A stretch of DNA of 64,000 nucleotides from the NCBI GenBank assembly GCA_964036665.1, contig OZ038527.1, positions 20,172,221 to 20,236,220 of the forward strand, in the 5' to 3' direction. The translations under genes and the position numbers were made by a program. Numbering within the stretch: position 1 is the first letter of the stretch; every line of letters starts with the position of its first letter. The stretch comes from Gordius sp. MW1. Taxonomy: Eukaryota > Nematomorpha > Gordioida > Gordea > Gordiidae. Positions 14,801 to 27,100 of this stretch are shown one piece after another. The notes under the pieces are model-generated. The model saw only the letters and a program-made list of their open reading frames with translations. It was not told the origin of the DNA and did not search any database.

Positions 14801-17489
14801 TATTTAGTTTTGTTGCCCCCCAGTTCCTTTCGTAATTTTTAGTTTCGGCATATGGTTTTTCAGTATTAACCACATATAATAATTTGGGAAAAGGATTGTG
14901 AGATTAACGAAAATAATGATGACTTTGTAAAAGTTGGAAGGGCCTATATAATTTTACGTAATATAATATCCTGCTTTGGCTCTTATTTACGATCTTTTTA
15001 AATTATCAGGCTATCAGTAAAACATGTTTAAATAGTCTCCGGATACCAATAGACTTGATAGGCTCACCCAACCAAAGGCATATATAATAAGGAAAAATAA
15101 TTTTCATACTTTAATTAAATAATTATGGAAAGATTAATATTAAAAGCGTTTATGTGGTTATTTTTTCGATTTTGTGCCACAGCAGCAATAGCCACGCCAA
15201 ATATGGATGGTCGGAAGAGCAGGAGCTCGAACTGGAAACTCTTTACGATCGGTTTGTACAGGAGCACGGAGGATTTGCCGAGAACTTTGGAAAAGTCGAA
15301 GTCGATGAATTATTGAAATTTTTGGAAAAGCATTTGACAGGAGCTAGTAGGTAAAGAGGATGGTGAACCTATTTTACTTAATTACTTTTTAGGATTGCTT
15401 AATCGAATACGTTTTGTAAAGTAGCTAAAATAATCACTCTTATATATGAGTCGAATAGCTTTTTTCAACATTTTGAATGTCATTGCTTATAATGGACTAC
15501 ATTTTTTGATGCACTTTAGCTGTGTATGTAGTGTAATGCCTCTATGATAACTAGTCGTACTTGAAGTTCTCAATATTCGCATATAGAGTCCATACCCTGT
15601 TGAAATTTTGATCTTCTCCCACAATAGCTTTATCTTCTAAAATAAAAGAGGGTAATAACAGTTTATGCACTAATACAAGGTTTTGATTATTACCGGGTAA
15701 ATTCCAACCCTAATCTTAACAGTTTGAAATGACTGTGCATGGGGCTAAAGCTTTATACAAATACACACCTAATTTGCTCTAGCTTTAACCTTTATGCCAT
15801 CCCATAAATAACAGGACTCGAAGGCAAATAGTATTGCAGTGCGGACGACAGGGTCTACACATACCTAAAAGAGTCTCGAAAAAATGTCGAAAAATCGGGG
15901 AGAACCGAAACATCGCGGTGGAAAGTGGAGATCCTGACACGAATTTGGGACGTGGAGAGAATTTTAACCGGGTTTGGAAGGAAGAAGACGAAGCCAAAAT
16001 TATAGCATTGCACGTAATGCATCACCAAGACATGGGATCCCAGGGTACGATTTTGCACAAATTAGTACCTTTAATTTTTCTAAGCGAATTTTGGTTTGTC
16101 ATGATTTTGTTGTGTAACCCATCGGCCTAATGGATCTTTTTGCACTTTGCTTATGATTGTATCATCACTGCTATTTTGCACCAGTGAAAAAACTAGGGAT
16201 TAAATCATGGGGGTAGCCAGGGGGGGGGGCTGCTGTCCCCCTCTAAATCCAAATATCCTAAAAATTTATTATAATTCGGAATAAAATTTCGAAATATTGC
16301 TATACCCCCTCTAGCTCCAATCTTAGCTACGCCCAAAGATTAAGCGTTTGTATTTAGTGATTATTATTTAAACCGTTCCCGCTATTAAATTAAAATTCGA
16401 GGCGACTCTATACAAGAGAAAAGGATTCAACTCTTTATAGGAAGACGAAATTGTAACTTAGCCTCTTTGTAATATTAATATAAGGCACGCGTGACATGGG
16501 TTCATTTTAGTTTTACCTAGTTTAAGTTAAGGCCAAATCCAGGATTTAAAAAGTGAACTTTGAAAATTTTGAAAGTCCTTTTTAATGGAGTATTGTTATT
16601 ACAGAGATGATTCGCTTGATGGAAGAGGAGTTGGACTATGATTACACCCAAGATGAGATCAAAAAGAAACTTGTATCATTGAATCTAAATACCAGCCAAG
16701 AATTAAACCGCAAATCTTCCAAGTAAATATTATATGACTCGCTTTTTAGTTTTTTCCTAGGCCAAAAAAATTAAACTCGAAGACCAAAACCGATGACTAC
16801 GATTTGCTCCCCCAAAAAGATCCATTTGATGAAATTCTGGAGCTGAGTGACCATGATAGCGAAACCAGCTTACACATAGGTTGTGTCCCGTGTTATTTTA
16901 TAATATTAATTTAACTAAAGCAATTTTTATAAACTGCCTTGTTTTTGCAGATTTTTTGATATTTTTTAACTTTTACTAAGCATAATTGTCCCTAAGTTAA
17001 AATTGCAATGGTCGCCGGATCAACAAGAAAAGGCGAGTCATAATTAGACAATGGAATAAGACTTTCAAGTTAGATTTTTCTAAATAGAGATTTGAAATAT
17101 TAAAAAATAGTCATTAACACTCTATTTTTTATAGTTAAAATATGGGATTGAACTCTTAAGTAAAATATTTTGCGTTATTTAATGAATAATTGTTCTTGAA
17201 AATTTGCAGATATTTTTTTAATTGTCTTTATTATTTCTGAAAAATATAACTTTTTGATTTACGAAACGAAACAGATTTATCGGTGCTCAATGGGAGTCAG
17301 CAATCTTCTAAAGAGAATCTCGATCACAAGATAGCTTCCAGTGGAGAAATATCACCTCAGGCATCGGTTGAAAATACTTACAAAAAATTTGATGGGGCAG
17401 CAAGTAATTTAAACGATTCCCCACCCTCATTTTCTACCAAAAAATCGAAAACGTCTCATCAAATTATTTCCTCCGATGACGAAGATTAA
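2882..17489 (+). CDS. timeless: TIMELESS homolog (Tof1/Swi1/timeout family), 26 coding exons, 1100 aa
   Basis: This is the replication-fork protection protein that, with TIPIN and Claspin, couples helicase and polymerase and supports S-phase checkpoint signalling in the nucleus. It is the TIMELESS/timeout type rather than the insect circadian paralog, judged from colinear match with vertebrate TIMELESS to the C-terminus. The N-terminal Timeless domain starts with a Met-aligned first exon containing ALGFMEGEKYMKEPDCL and continues through exons 2-8. Core motifs include RFKGTYCLQGFKSI (exon 9), DETHYLWTIAYFMEF (exon 10), RAHLALMAYKQILF (exon 12), YLKDLIESTHVFIKML plus a Lys/Arg-rich likely nuclear signal (exon 14), IWPEDALFG (exon 17), an acidic stretch (exon 19) and TNHCVAKMCYRIAVE (exon 20). 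The C-terminal part has Myb-like segments (GWSEEQELELETLY, VWKEEDEAKI) and ends in SSDDED, like vertebrate TIMELESS. Human TIMELESS is about 1200 aa. No frameshift or stop was found. Confidence 0.97.
4756..4900. mobile_element. CATGGGCGTAGCC-family MITE in timeless intron 8
   Basis: Begins ATGGGCGTAGCCAGG and ends CCTGGCTACGCCCTTG, an inverted repeat of the family that recurs many times at the right of this window. The inside shows the typical TTTAGAGGGGGG blocks and GGGCGGCTT-type patch. It lies in the 1.5-kb intron 8 of timeless, far from both splice sites. Flanking target duplications are only weakly similar. Confidence 0.75.
6235..6256. repeat. (ATT)n microsatellite
   Basis: Short ATT trinucleotide run directly after a G tract, within timeless intron 10. 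Confidence 0.7.
8511..11409 (-). mobile_element. RTE-type LINE inserted antisense in timeless intron 15
   Basis: A 2.9-kb non-LTR retrotransposon. The 10-mer TATAAACACT lies immediately outside both ends (8501-8510 and 11410-11419), a perfect target-site duplication. The element 3' end on the minus strand is a short purine-rich GATAAAGAAGAAG tail. It encodes one polyprotein with an apurinic endonuclease followed by a reverse transcriptase, without an ORF1, as RTE-clade elements do. The 5' end begins only a few tens of codons before the endonuclease, so a small 5' truncation is likely. It explains most of the length of intron 15. Confidence 0.92.
8519..11409 (-). pseudogene. RTE endonuclease-reverse transcriptase polyprotein, broken
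   Basis: Reading on the minus strand, the endonuclease (about 11380-10600) shows WNVGTLTGKS, CLQETRWHG, GADFNGHVG and a terminal VDYILVKR. The reverse transcriptase (about 9900-9000) shows FRGIKLTCHSLKLLER, FIDLEKAYDTVP, GLHQGSALSP and the catalytic YADD box at 9281-9292. Reading is broken by an in-frame TAG at 10421-10423 and by two frameshifts, near 10130-10160 and near 9580, after which the frame returns to that of the endonuclease. The copy is therefore recent but not autonomous as it stands. Related sequences are often annotated in animal genomes as craniofacial development protein 2-like. Confidence 0.9.
13249..13292. mobile_element. Fragment of CATGGGCGTAGCC MITE
   Basis: ATGGGCATAGCCACGATTTC followed by a GGGGGG tract matches one terminus of the common MITE family. 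The other terminus is missing. It lies in timeless intron 19. Confidence 0.45.
16206..16337. mobile_element. CATGGGCGTAGCC-family MITE in timeless intron 23
   Basis: Starts CATGGGGGTAGCCAGG and ends TTAGCTACGCCCA, with the GGGGGG and CCCCCTCTAAATCC internal blocks of the family. The flanks GATTAAAT and GATTAAGC may be an eroded 8-bp target duplication. Confidence 0.7.
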
Positions 17490-17561
17490 ATCTATTATGG
17501 CTTTTTTATAATTTGGTTTAGCTGCTTATTTATTTTGGATAAATTTGTATCGTATATTACA

Positions 17562-17567
17562 AATAAA
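17562..17567 (+). terminator. Polyadenylation signal AATAAA, timeless
   Basis: Canonical AATAAA about 75 bp after the timeless stop codon, the first such hexamer downstream. Confidence 0.55.
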
Positions 17568-17900
17568 AATTTGTATTTAATAGTTACTTGCGAATTAATT
17601 TTTTTAATTGCTTCAGCTATAATGCAGCTTGACTATTTAACATATTAAAAACGGTTTTATCAATAATTTTTCGACATAAATTATTATTAGGTGTTATCTT
17701 AATTGACCGTTTTCACTGTTTTATTCATGTTTGAAAAATTTATTTCTACTCTAATATTAACTTATAAACAACTCAAATTGACTGACAGCATGTTTTTTTA
17801 TATTCACATATAGTTTTGAGCAAAAGTTAAACGATTAATCCAATTCATAATTGAAAAACAATTTTTTATTTTCATAAAAAACAATAGACAATCATGGATC

Positions 17901-17906
17901 TTTATT
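17901..17906 (-). terminator. Candidate polyadenylation signal, STRIP
   Basis: TTTATT on the plus strand reads AATAAA on the minus strand, about 245 bp beyond the STRIP stop. A second candidate is at 17865-17870. AT-richness makes chance hits common. Confidence 0.35.
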
Positions 17907-18149
17907 AAGTAGTTTTTAAAATGATTTATTTTAACTTATAAAACCGATCTTATTATTTTCTATAACTTCTAATGTCGCATAGACAATTAAGATTTTTCAT
18001 TAAAATAAAGTTTATGGCAAAAATAAACAAGTATCAAATTTTTAAGTGAAGCATGTCTAAAAATATAAAATTATTTAATATGAATATGATGAGCGTAATC
18101 AAAACTTAACTCATATAAATAAAATCATTTTAAAAAAGGAGTCATAAAT

Positions 18150-21100
18150 TTAGGGATCAATTAAAAGGCGATCCCAGTCGATCGGAGTACTAAAAACTTC
18201 TTTTTCAAGCCATTTTTCGTAATTTTGCTTGAAATAAGAGCTCAATTGAACGGGCTGGGCCAAGAGTTCGTACATGGATAAACATGAATCGTTCTCTACA
18301 CTTTCTTTATCTTCCTGCGGTCCACCCTGATTGCCCGATTCTCCCACACTGTTATCGAAATCTTAACAAACGTTTCAAAAATATAAATTACTCCAAAATT
18401 TGAGAGATTAGACTAAATTAAGATGTTGTTTTAATTATGATAAAGGGTGTATAAATGCAATTTTTATTGTAATCTAGTCGTTTCAGCCAAGTTCTAAACG
18501 TGAAAGGGCTGATAAAAGATCTTGTCTAATTAGGTACATGCTAGATCTATAATGACTTTAGATTTTCTAAAAAATATGAGAATTAAAGGTCAAAAAAATT
18601 CATGAGTGTACCTCTAATATACACTTAAATGCATATATAAGCAATTTTTATTGCTAAGCCACATTTTCCTTATAATTTTCATTTTAGAGCCAGTTAATAT
18701 GTTTGTAAGAACTGATAAAAAAAATTAGGCTGGTTTGATTATAAAACATATCTTATAGTCAAATAATTTTATGCGACAAAAGCATACAAACACATCTTAT
18801 AAACAAAATAAATGACCAAGTTAATCTAAGGTTGTAAGTAATTGACAATCGAGAGCATAAAAATGTCAGCCAATTTTATAATTTATCCAACTCATTACTG
18901 AAATCAGATGTGTAACCTTAGACTATATAGACTGCTCATGCCATATGTTGCATATGGGTAATTGTGTGTCTAAAAGAGTGTATTTGGTGTATTTTAACCT
19001 TGTAATTTTGCCCTATAACAGTCAATTTACCTTCCTCACTAGTTTATAAATTAAAAAAAAAAGTCAATAAATTAATATTATACGAAATATTGATGGCGCT
19101 ATATTATTAAACAAACTTTCATCGCAGTTTTTACATCTTTAATTTTTACGTATTTTTTAAATGATATTTATTTTAAAATGCTGTTTTTGATATCTACCCA
19201 CTTTAATATTTTTTTATTTACCTTTTTAAGATATTTAATTTGCGAAAATTACTAATTTCTATATGCTCACAACGTTACAATCCTCGTTTCAAAATGGTGG
19301 AAAAAGGGTACACATTTTGTGCGTTGATGGGCAGTCTATTTAGTCTATGTGTGTAACGGACAATTCATAAAGTTTATTTTTAAACACCACTAATAAGTCA
19401 ATGCTGCACACACTAGGAATGGCAGTATCCACGGTCGACCCCGTTTTATAACTCCGAGTCCAATATTCCCATCTGAACCCAGCCCATAAATAAAAAACCC
19501 CAAAGGCATAACAAATTTTAAGGCTAATAAATGAATAATAAAGAGCTTATGAAAATTAAGATGATCATTTAAAGGTATTAATAACATAAAGTCGATAACA
19601 TGCTTATACCCTAATCTAGCGGTTTATGACTATCAAAAAACTGTTTTGTTATTAAGCCATCAGCTCAGACTAATACCCTACCTCCCATTCTCTTATTCGT
19701 CACGTTGCTACTTTGGTAACTAGATTCGGTCGGTACGTTCAATAAAGCACCCAAAAAATCTTTAGAGATTTCAGGCGGCTTGACCATTTGTTGATCGTTA
19801 CAAATATTATTAGTAATCATGTCGTTAGACTGATCATGTTTGTTGGGCTGAGTAGGTGTCGTTTGGCCAGGACATACGCCGTACCTTCGTTTATTGAATC
19901 TTTCTATCGCTTCTTTTAACGGATTTTCATCCGCCTGAAAATCCAACGGTTGAGAATCCGTATCTAAACAAGAAAGATTTGCAATAACGCCAATACTAAA
20001 AGTTATTATAAAAAACGTATAATTTCACCATTTTAAAAAACGACATAAATTAGTTATTACGCGTAAATATATTAAACTCTCAATTCTACCCATTTAAAAT
20101 AGATAGTTAATCAAAAAATAAAAATTTGAAATTATTACATACTAAAACATCCTTAAATTTGCTAAATCTATATGACGAAACATACTACATTTTCTTTCAA
20201 AAGATGCATATCACACAGCATTACACGGCTTTAAAGCCTAGACAGCTAAGCGTTACCACTTATTCAATCACTAAAGAAGCTGACTACCAAGTGTGACAAA
20301 CAGCTATTTGAAAAAGGTTAATTTTTCCATTAAAAAGCTTGGAAACTTATTGATATTTCTTGGCAAATATAAATTACAATTTCCGTAAGCCCAATCATCG
20401 TTGAGGTGGTGTCGCACTTTTTGATATACGGCCCCAAGGATTTTCATGTTGCTCTTCCTCCATTGCCGGCCCAGGTAACGCATTTGCAATTTAAGTAATT
20501 TCAGGACGTACACTTGAAACGTAATTTCTCGAATTTTAAGCGTTTTCTTAAGGATCGGCGAGGAACCAAATATGAGAAGCATCTAATAATGAATATTAGT
20601 ATCATATTACTTTCATCAAGAAACATTTGAAATTAAACATGACAGTATTTCCCAAAAACTCTATAAAACTAATCTCAAAAAGTTTTTCTACATAAGAAAA
20701 AATCTCTATGAATAAATGAAACCATTTTAGTATTTTTGCGATTTTTGATATTTATTGAAGTTGAGCAATAGAAACTATACCATAATTCTGGATTGTTTTC
20801 CCTTGACCAGCATATTTAGTACGCGTAGCAAATTTATACTGGTAAACAAGTTTCGCCAGCTATACTCGCCCCGTGATATGGAATAACAATTCAATTCCCC
20901 ATTGTGTTTTTCTTCGGATTTTTGCAACGATAAAAAAGTGTTTGGAAATACATATGGGGCGCACCTAAAATGAAATTTACAATTGATGGATATTTGTACA
21001 AGTTAAAAAGGTACTCGGAGGAAGTGGAAAGGTGCATCTTGACTTCTTGATTGAAGTATTTAAGGATCAGCGGAACACAATTGGCAAATACTAATTGCTG

Positions 21101-24100
21101 GCAGCAATACTCGTACTAGATTGTTAACAAATAAATATTAATCGTATAAAAACATCCACTATACCAAATTTAAAATCTTATTATTACGTTATAACATTGA
21201 ATGTTGAGTATATCAGAGATAGCAGACAAGTAAAAGCTGTATAAAACGTTTTTTCTTTATGTTTAAATGAGTGATATTCGGTTTGACCGTTGTTATTCGG
21301 CTGCAATCATCCATGTTAAACTTTTTTCAAAATTAAAATAATAAATTAAAACACTTGCCCCTGTTTTTACAATCCTGCCATCATTTTTATAATTTATCAA
21401 TAAATTGGAATATAAAACTTAGAATAGTGTATTAAACCTTTCAGGTGGACCATATTAAACTTCCAGGTCATATATAATAATTGTGGGTAGATAAGAGATA
21501 ATATCATAAAATGGCTTATATATGGCTAAAGTTATTTCTAAAATCATTTAACCCCCTGATGTCCTAACACAAACAAGAGAGCAATGCAATATAAGCGCTG
21601 ATTTATAATGTTCTGAAATTTATTAGCTTTAATTGTGTATTTTTATTTAGGCAATACATCAAATTTAGAATTATAACGCTACTTGATATATGTGATTAAT
21701 TTTGAGATGCTTCAGTAGTAGGATCAATATGCCACTGACAGCTTTAGCTATGACTTCTTTGTGTCGCCTGACGTCAGCGTCTACAATTGCCGACTCGGCC
21801 GGACTTTTCCTGCACAAAAAACAAAACAGAATATGTTTTTTGTCAAAATATTTTTCCACAAACAGACAATTTAGTAGAAGTTTAAAGATGCTTTTTGAAA
21901 TTTGTGTTCAAATAATGATCCTTATGATTTTACTATTTGCATATTTAATCATGAAAACAAAAGTAGCAATATTAGAGGCGAATTTAACCAATATAAAGCA
22001 TAGAACAGCAAAAAATATGACAAAAAACTTGACACACATTAGCAAATGTCATTTTTAACCACTAACATACTAAATAATCTTAATTTATCATAAAATATTA
22101 ATTGTCCAACTTACAAGGATAAAAAGCAATTATAAATATAAATTTTACAATACTTCATGAGATCTGGTGGTATAACGTCATTTTTAATGTTGATCGATTC
22201 AGTTTTGGGCTTGCAGGAGGGGGCCGGAGAAGTGGCCAACAGTATTTTTAGCAGGCATATCTAAAAAAATGACTTCCTTGATAAACTCATTCACTTATAG
22301 TTGAGGAATATTTCTTAAAAATAATTTATTTAAGAAGTAATTATGCAAGACCTATTTTTAATTACATTCACTTTAAATTCCATATTACATCGCTAGGAGA
22401 CAATTTTAAATTTTTAAACGCTCGTCTTTTTTTTAAAAACATATATGAATTTTTTATATAGCGTTACAATTGAAATTAATTTCTTTTTTACCATGTAATT
22501 CGAGAGGTTGGGTAATATGCTTTGATATATCATTTCGATCGGCGTCTGTGGGATGTCACTTTCCTTTAATATTTATTTTTCAATTATTTATTTATGTAAT
22601 TTATCGTTTTATTAGTAATTAATTTAGATATAAATTTACACATTTATTAAAAAATATCTATAATACATTATCTATAAATGGAATACCTTGTGGCTATAGG
22701 GGTACAGCTCGCGTTTTTTCTCCATCTCTAATTCGACCTCGGCTATCGAGATGTGCATATACTTACAAAAATTTTAAAAAAATATTTAGTAAAAAAGGGT
22801 TAATAATGCCTAAAATTCGAACACAACCATTAAAACGACCAAAAATATTTTCTGTTTATATTTATAATTTTGTATACATTATCTGAATTTCAGTTTTCTC
22901 CAGTCACAAATTTTATTTGAATAAATGCAATATAAAATAATATAAATACTTCCACGTAAAATAGTAGTTAAATAAATGGGTATTTTCAGAAAATTAAAAA
23001 GAAAAAATGGCTTTAAATATTTATACTTTTTTGAGGATGTGAAAACTATCGTGTATGGGTTTGGGTAAGCCAACGAGTGTACTAATATCATCTTCCAACG
23101 TGTACCCCACAAACTTTTGCCGACATTTGTTCAAAAAATCCAACACATCCGCTTTCCTTCACATCAAACATAAATCACGAAAATAATAATTAAACTTCAC
23201 AACAATTGAAATAAAACAGCTCGATCTTGCTTGTAAAATTATGTATTAAACATTTCATACATTAGATTGATTCTCGATGGTTTTAAAATCATTTATAAGA
23301 CAACATTCCTTTGGGCAAAGTTAGGTTGTTTATGATGGCAAATCATGTTTTTTATTGACCATTTTGTCGCAATATTAACTTCCATTTTCACTAATGTAGC
23401 ATAGTTCGCAGGCAAATAAATGCTGTAAGAAGATTACAGAGCCAGTTAATTGAACACAAACTTCACGCCATATTTAGCATAATAATGACTTTTAACCTAA
23501 ACTCTTATAAAACTTAGAATTGTATTCACGACTCTTAATCAAAAGTTAAAAGATTCTCCAGATTTTCTTCTTCATAAAAATAGAAAGCATTTTTCCAACT
23601 GCAAAAACAATCATCATTATTTTACATCAATAAACAGTTTTTAGTCAACATATAAACTTTTTACAATATTTGAAAGCTTTCCCACCTCCTTTTAAATACC
23701 TAAGTTACGCAGTATAATGTTTTTAAAAGAAACAATTTTAAATATACTGATTGTACTTTTCACGCGAATTACTTAAAGAACGATGTTTTATTTTTAAAAA
23801 ATATTTAATTTAAAATTCAATATAAACCTGAAATGATTTACTGTCAATCACAAGCAGGAATATTTGTTATTAACAAGTGGTAAGATTAAATTGATAAGGT
23901 GACATACCACTTGTGAACAATGAATTTAAACCTGATTTAAGACTTAGTATAACTTACTAACACCAAGATACGACTCAAAAACATTCGTTTCCCAATAAAT
24001 CCCATTAAAAACTCAGTGAGAACACTGCAAAACTAATTACTAGACTTAGGGGACACCTAATTTTATTATTTTTTTGTGAACGATGAATATAAACCTGATA

Positions 24101-27100
24101 TATCTTTATAAATTGCAGGCGCGTAGCCAAGGGGGCAGAAAGCGGGAATTTTCTACCCCCTTGACCAAAATTTAAAAATTTTTTTGAAGGCCGATGTCCT
24201 TTTTTAAGGTATAAAATCGGTAGTAAATGCTCTGATTCATGAAGAGAAGAGATTTTTCCAAAGCTGGTTATATAGCGCCTTGAAGTTTCGCATATAGTGT
24301 ACGCGAAGTACTTTTTTTATATTATAAATAAAAGTGTCAAAATTTTTTGAATTTTTCTTCCCCCTTGAGAAAATCCTGTCCTGGCTACGCGCCTGGTATA
24401 ACTTAATAACACAGAGGTACGACTCAAAAACTTTCTTTCCCAATAAATCCCAATAAAAACAAGTTACTCTACCTCAGGGACAATATGATCTTTTAAAAGA
24501 TGCACATCACAAAAAATAAAATTTTCAAGGCAGCCGTAGTGTGTAAAACTAAACTATTATTTACTTGACCTTGGGTGCCCACAACAATTTGCGATCGTTG
24601 AGTAAAGCTATTTTTCTCGATTGCTCGGCAAACGAATTTGCATAAGCTACATTGCTGCCACCCGGTAAACTTTCATTCGACGGCTCCCCTTTCCCTACCC
24701 CTTCTTCGTTTGCTAATAGAAATATTAAACAGGTCGAATGCCATAAATTAAAAAAAACTTATTTATGGCTAACTTTCGTTTAGTAAGTAAACATTTCTTC
24801 ATGAATTAATTATTTTTTCGATTTATAGACATCTAGGTCGGTTTTCGGATCTTAAGTCTATTAGTGAAAACGTTGGAATTTCATGAAAAACAAGTAGTTA
24901 ATATTAAATTCAATTATCACAATAATACATCAAAACTTCTTCATTTGATGAACCTTTACCATATATTATATAATTTCAAGCTGCAGCGTTTTGGGGGTTA
25001 TTTTTAAGAAAATATAAATTCAAACCTGGTGCCTTTGAGTCTTGGAAAGACTCGATCCTTTCAAATGTAAGAGTGGCGGTTGAAACGATTGAAAGGTTAT
25101 CATCCTCTTCTGTTTCCTGACCAATGATTTCGATATCTTTGGCTTCAATGTTTTCAACGTCTTGAATGGATTCAGGGCATTCCATTTGGCTATTCACATA
25201 GGAAATATATTTTTTTGAAGAAGCTTGTCGAATTTGTTGATTTATAAAATTAAACTACGCGGCTGGCTAAATTGTATTAAAGGTAAATTATGACCGCTGT
25301 TTGAATATAATTGGTTTAACCCAGGCCAGAGGCCAAAATCTTTTCCCTTATTGGGCTCGACTAGAGCTTGAGCTTATTGTTTGACAATTCAGCACAATAT
25401 AAATCTTCTTCTTTCATAAACATTCTCGACCCCCTCCCTGCCCATCGCCCGCTGCACAACCAATAGCAATTTAAACAGCAAAATTAAATTTCAAATCTTT
25501 CTTGGATTCCTCGCCTCTTTTAAAAGAGGGAGATGAAGACGTTTTACACGTATAACGCTCCTTTTATATTATTATATGATAATTGTAATATTTTAAACTA
25601 TTACTATAATCAGACATGTGTCAGTAAACTAACTTGTATAAGAAAAAAAATTATCGCATATCATAACTCCTTAACATTTACCCTTCTTCTGGATTAGCAG
25701 CATTAAGGTGAGAGGGCAGAGCTGCCACTTTCAAAATGGCGTCTAAGTTGATAGAATCCTGCAGGCTAAGACAACCAAATTCTGTTAAACCGGAGGGAAG
25801 AGGCAGTGGTTCACAGCCTTCTTTAGCATCGCAATTAACGTTAGGGACCACCTCATCAGAGGTAGGGAGGGGAAAATGGTCCAACAAATCGTCCTTCGAA
25901 AATTAAATCGATTATTTCATCCACTTTACACAGGAGAAATTTTATTTTAGAATTTCATTATTCACACTTAATGAATTTAAATGAATATATTGATCCAACA
26001 ATATTACAAAGCTTATCCCGGTTAATGGGATTTTTTTCACAAAACCGAGCACGATAACTCTAATTCGACCTCAACCATGGTCTGTGCAAAAGCGGGGGGC
26101 CCGCGGTCTGAAATTTTTTTATAGAATTAATGTAACACAATAAGACCACGCTGACATAATAATGTGCTGTGTTAGAAATGTTAAATTACTTTTTTAGAAA
26201 AAATTACATGTTTTTACCTACTCTTCTATATACCATTCATTTACGTTACACCAGAGTTAATAGAATGTAAATGTAAAACTAACTAAATTTGGCTGGACAA
26301 ACACATGACTATGTTACATATCTGTATAAATCTTTTTATTAAAGATGTGAAGTTTTATTTTAATCACATAAAAAGCACTGCATTTTCTCCGGTAGAGTCC
26401 TACCCGACCTATAAATTTTTAATTTGCCCAACCCAAGTCTGGTTTTTTTTAAATTTTGGGGCAATCCGACCCTGCCGGGCCAATTTTTTAAACAAAAACT
26501 TTTAGGCGAATTTTACAAAATAGATATAAAAATAAATTTGATTTTTATTATAATTAAAAACGAGGATAAGTTTGGAATAAAGACTTTCTCATGCTACAAT
26601 TTTACAACTTGCCAAATTATAGCGTAGTAATCTTAATTTATAAAAATTAATTTTATTTAACGGTTCAAAATTAATAAGCGTTTGAATTGTTTACTTAAAT
26701 TTTTTAATGTTTTAATGTCTACTATGAATCTACACAATTTGCAATATGATATAGACAGGGCGAAGGGGCTGTGTACGCTGCGCGAAGATAAATAATTTAT
26801 ATCGAGTTGGGTTTATCCAGATCACATTATAAATGGGTTGCTCTGGGTTTAATTCGGGCCAAGCTCGGGTCTCGGGTCGAGCTCACTCATCAGGCCTGAC
26901 TCAAGCTTTATAATTTTATTAAATTTTGCCCGAGCCAAGCATATAAAAAAAATTTACACCCCCCCCCCCCTTAAAAAATATAATCCAGCATACGCCCATG
27001 ACCCCAACCACGCATAACCAATTAAAACGACAAAATGTTACGCCTAAAATCGTCGTCAAAAGCCCCCTTCCCAATATAACCGCTACTCAAACAAATAAGG

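Larger units (their letters stand above)
2882..17489 (+). other. timeless: Exon map of timeless
   Basis: Coding exons: 2882-2978, 3018-3171, 3206-3323, 3358-3420, 3463-3593, 3631-3745, 3789-3835, 4006-4065, 5539-5803, 6061-6173, 6646-6750, 6934-7037, 7531-7609, 7972-8132, 8259-8409, 11738-11818, 12458-12552, 12655-12735, 13112-13190, 13686-13896, 14434-14576, 15183-15350, 15815-16044, 16605-16722, 16761-16879, 17275-17489. Their summed length is 3303 nt, exactly 1101 codons including the stop. All introns are GT-AG. Introns 1-6 are only 34-43 nt, intron 8 is about 1.5 kb, and intron 15 is 3.3 kb because of a LINE. The acceptor of exon 9 is ambiguous between 5539 and 5543 region alternatives (ATAG or GGAG). 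I chose the first because it keeps the frame. Confidence 0.9.
17490..18149. other. Convergent intergenic spacer, timeless/STRIP
   Basis: Only 660 bp separate the stop codons of timeless (+) and STRIP (-), so both 3' UTRs must lie in this AT-rich stretch. No other gene is visible. Confidence 0.8.

Noticed and set aside
26090-26960. Patches with CGGGTC and GGGCC sequence resembling the hAT subterminal repeats
   Set aside because: No terminal inverted repeats or regular unit could be delimited, so no element is called. It lies in STRIP intron 7.
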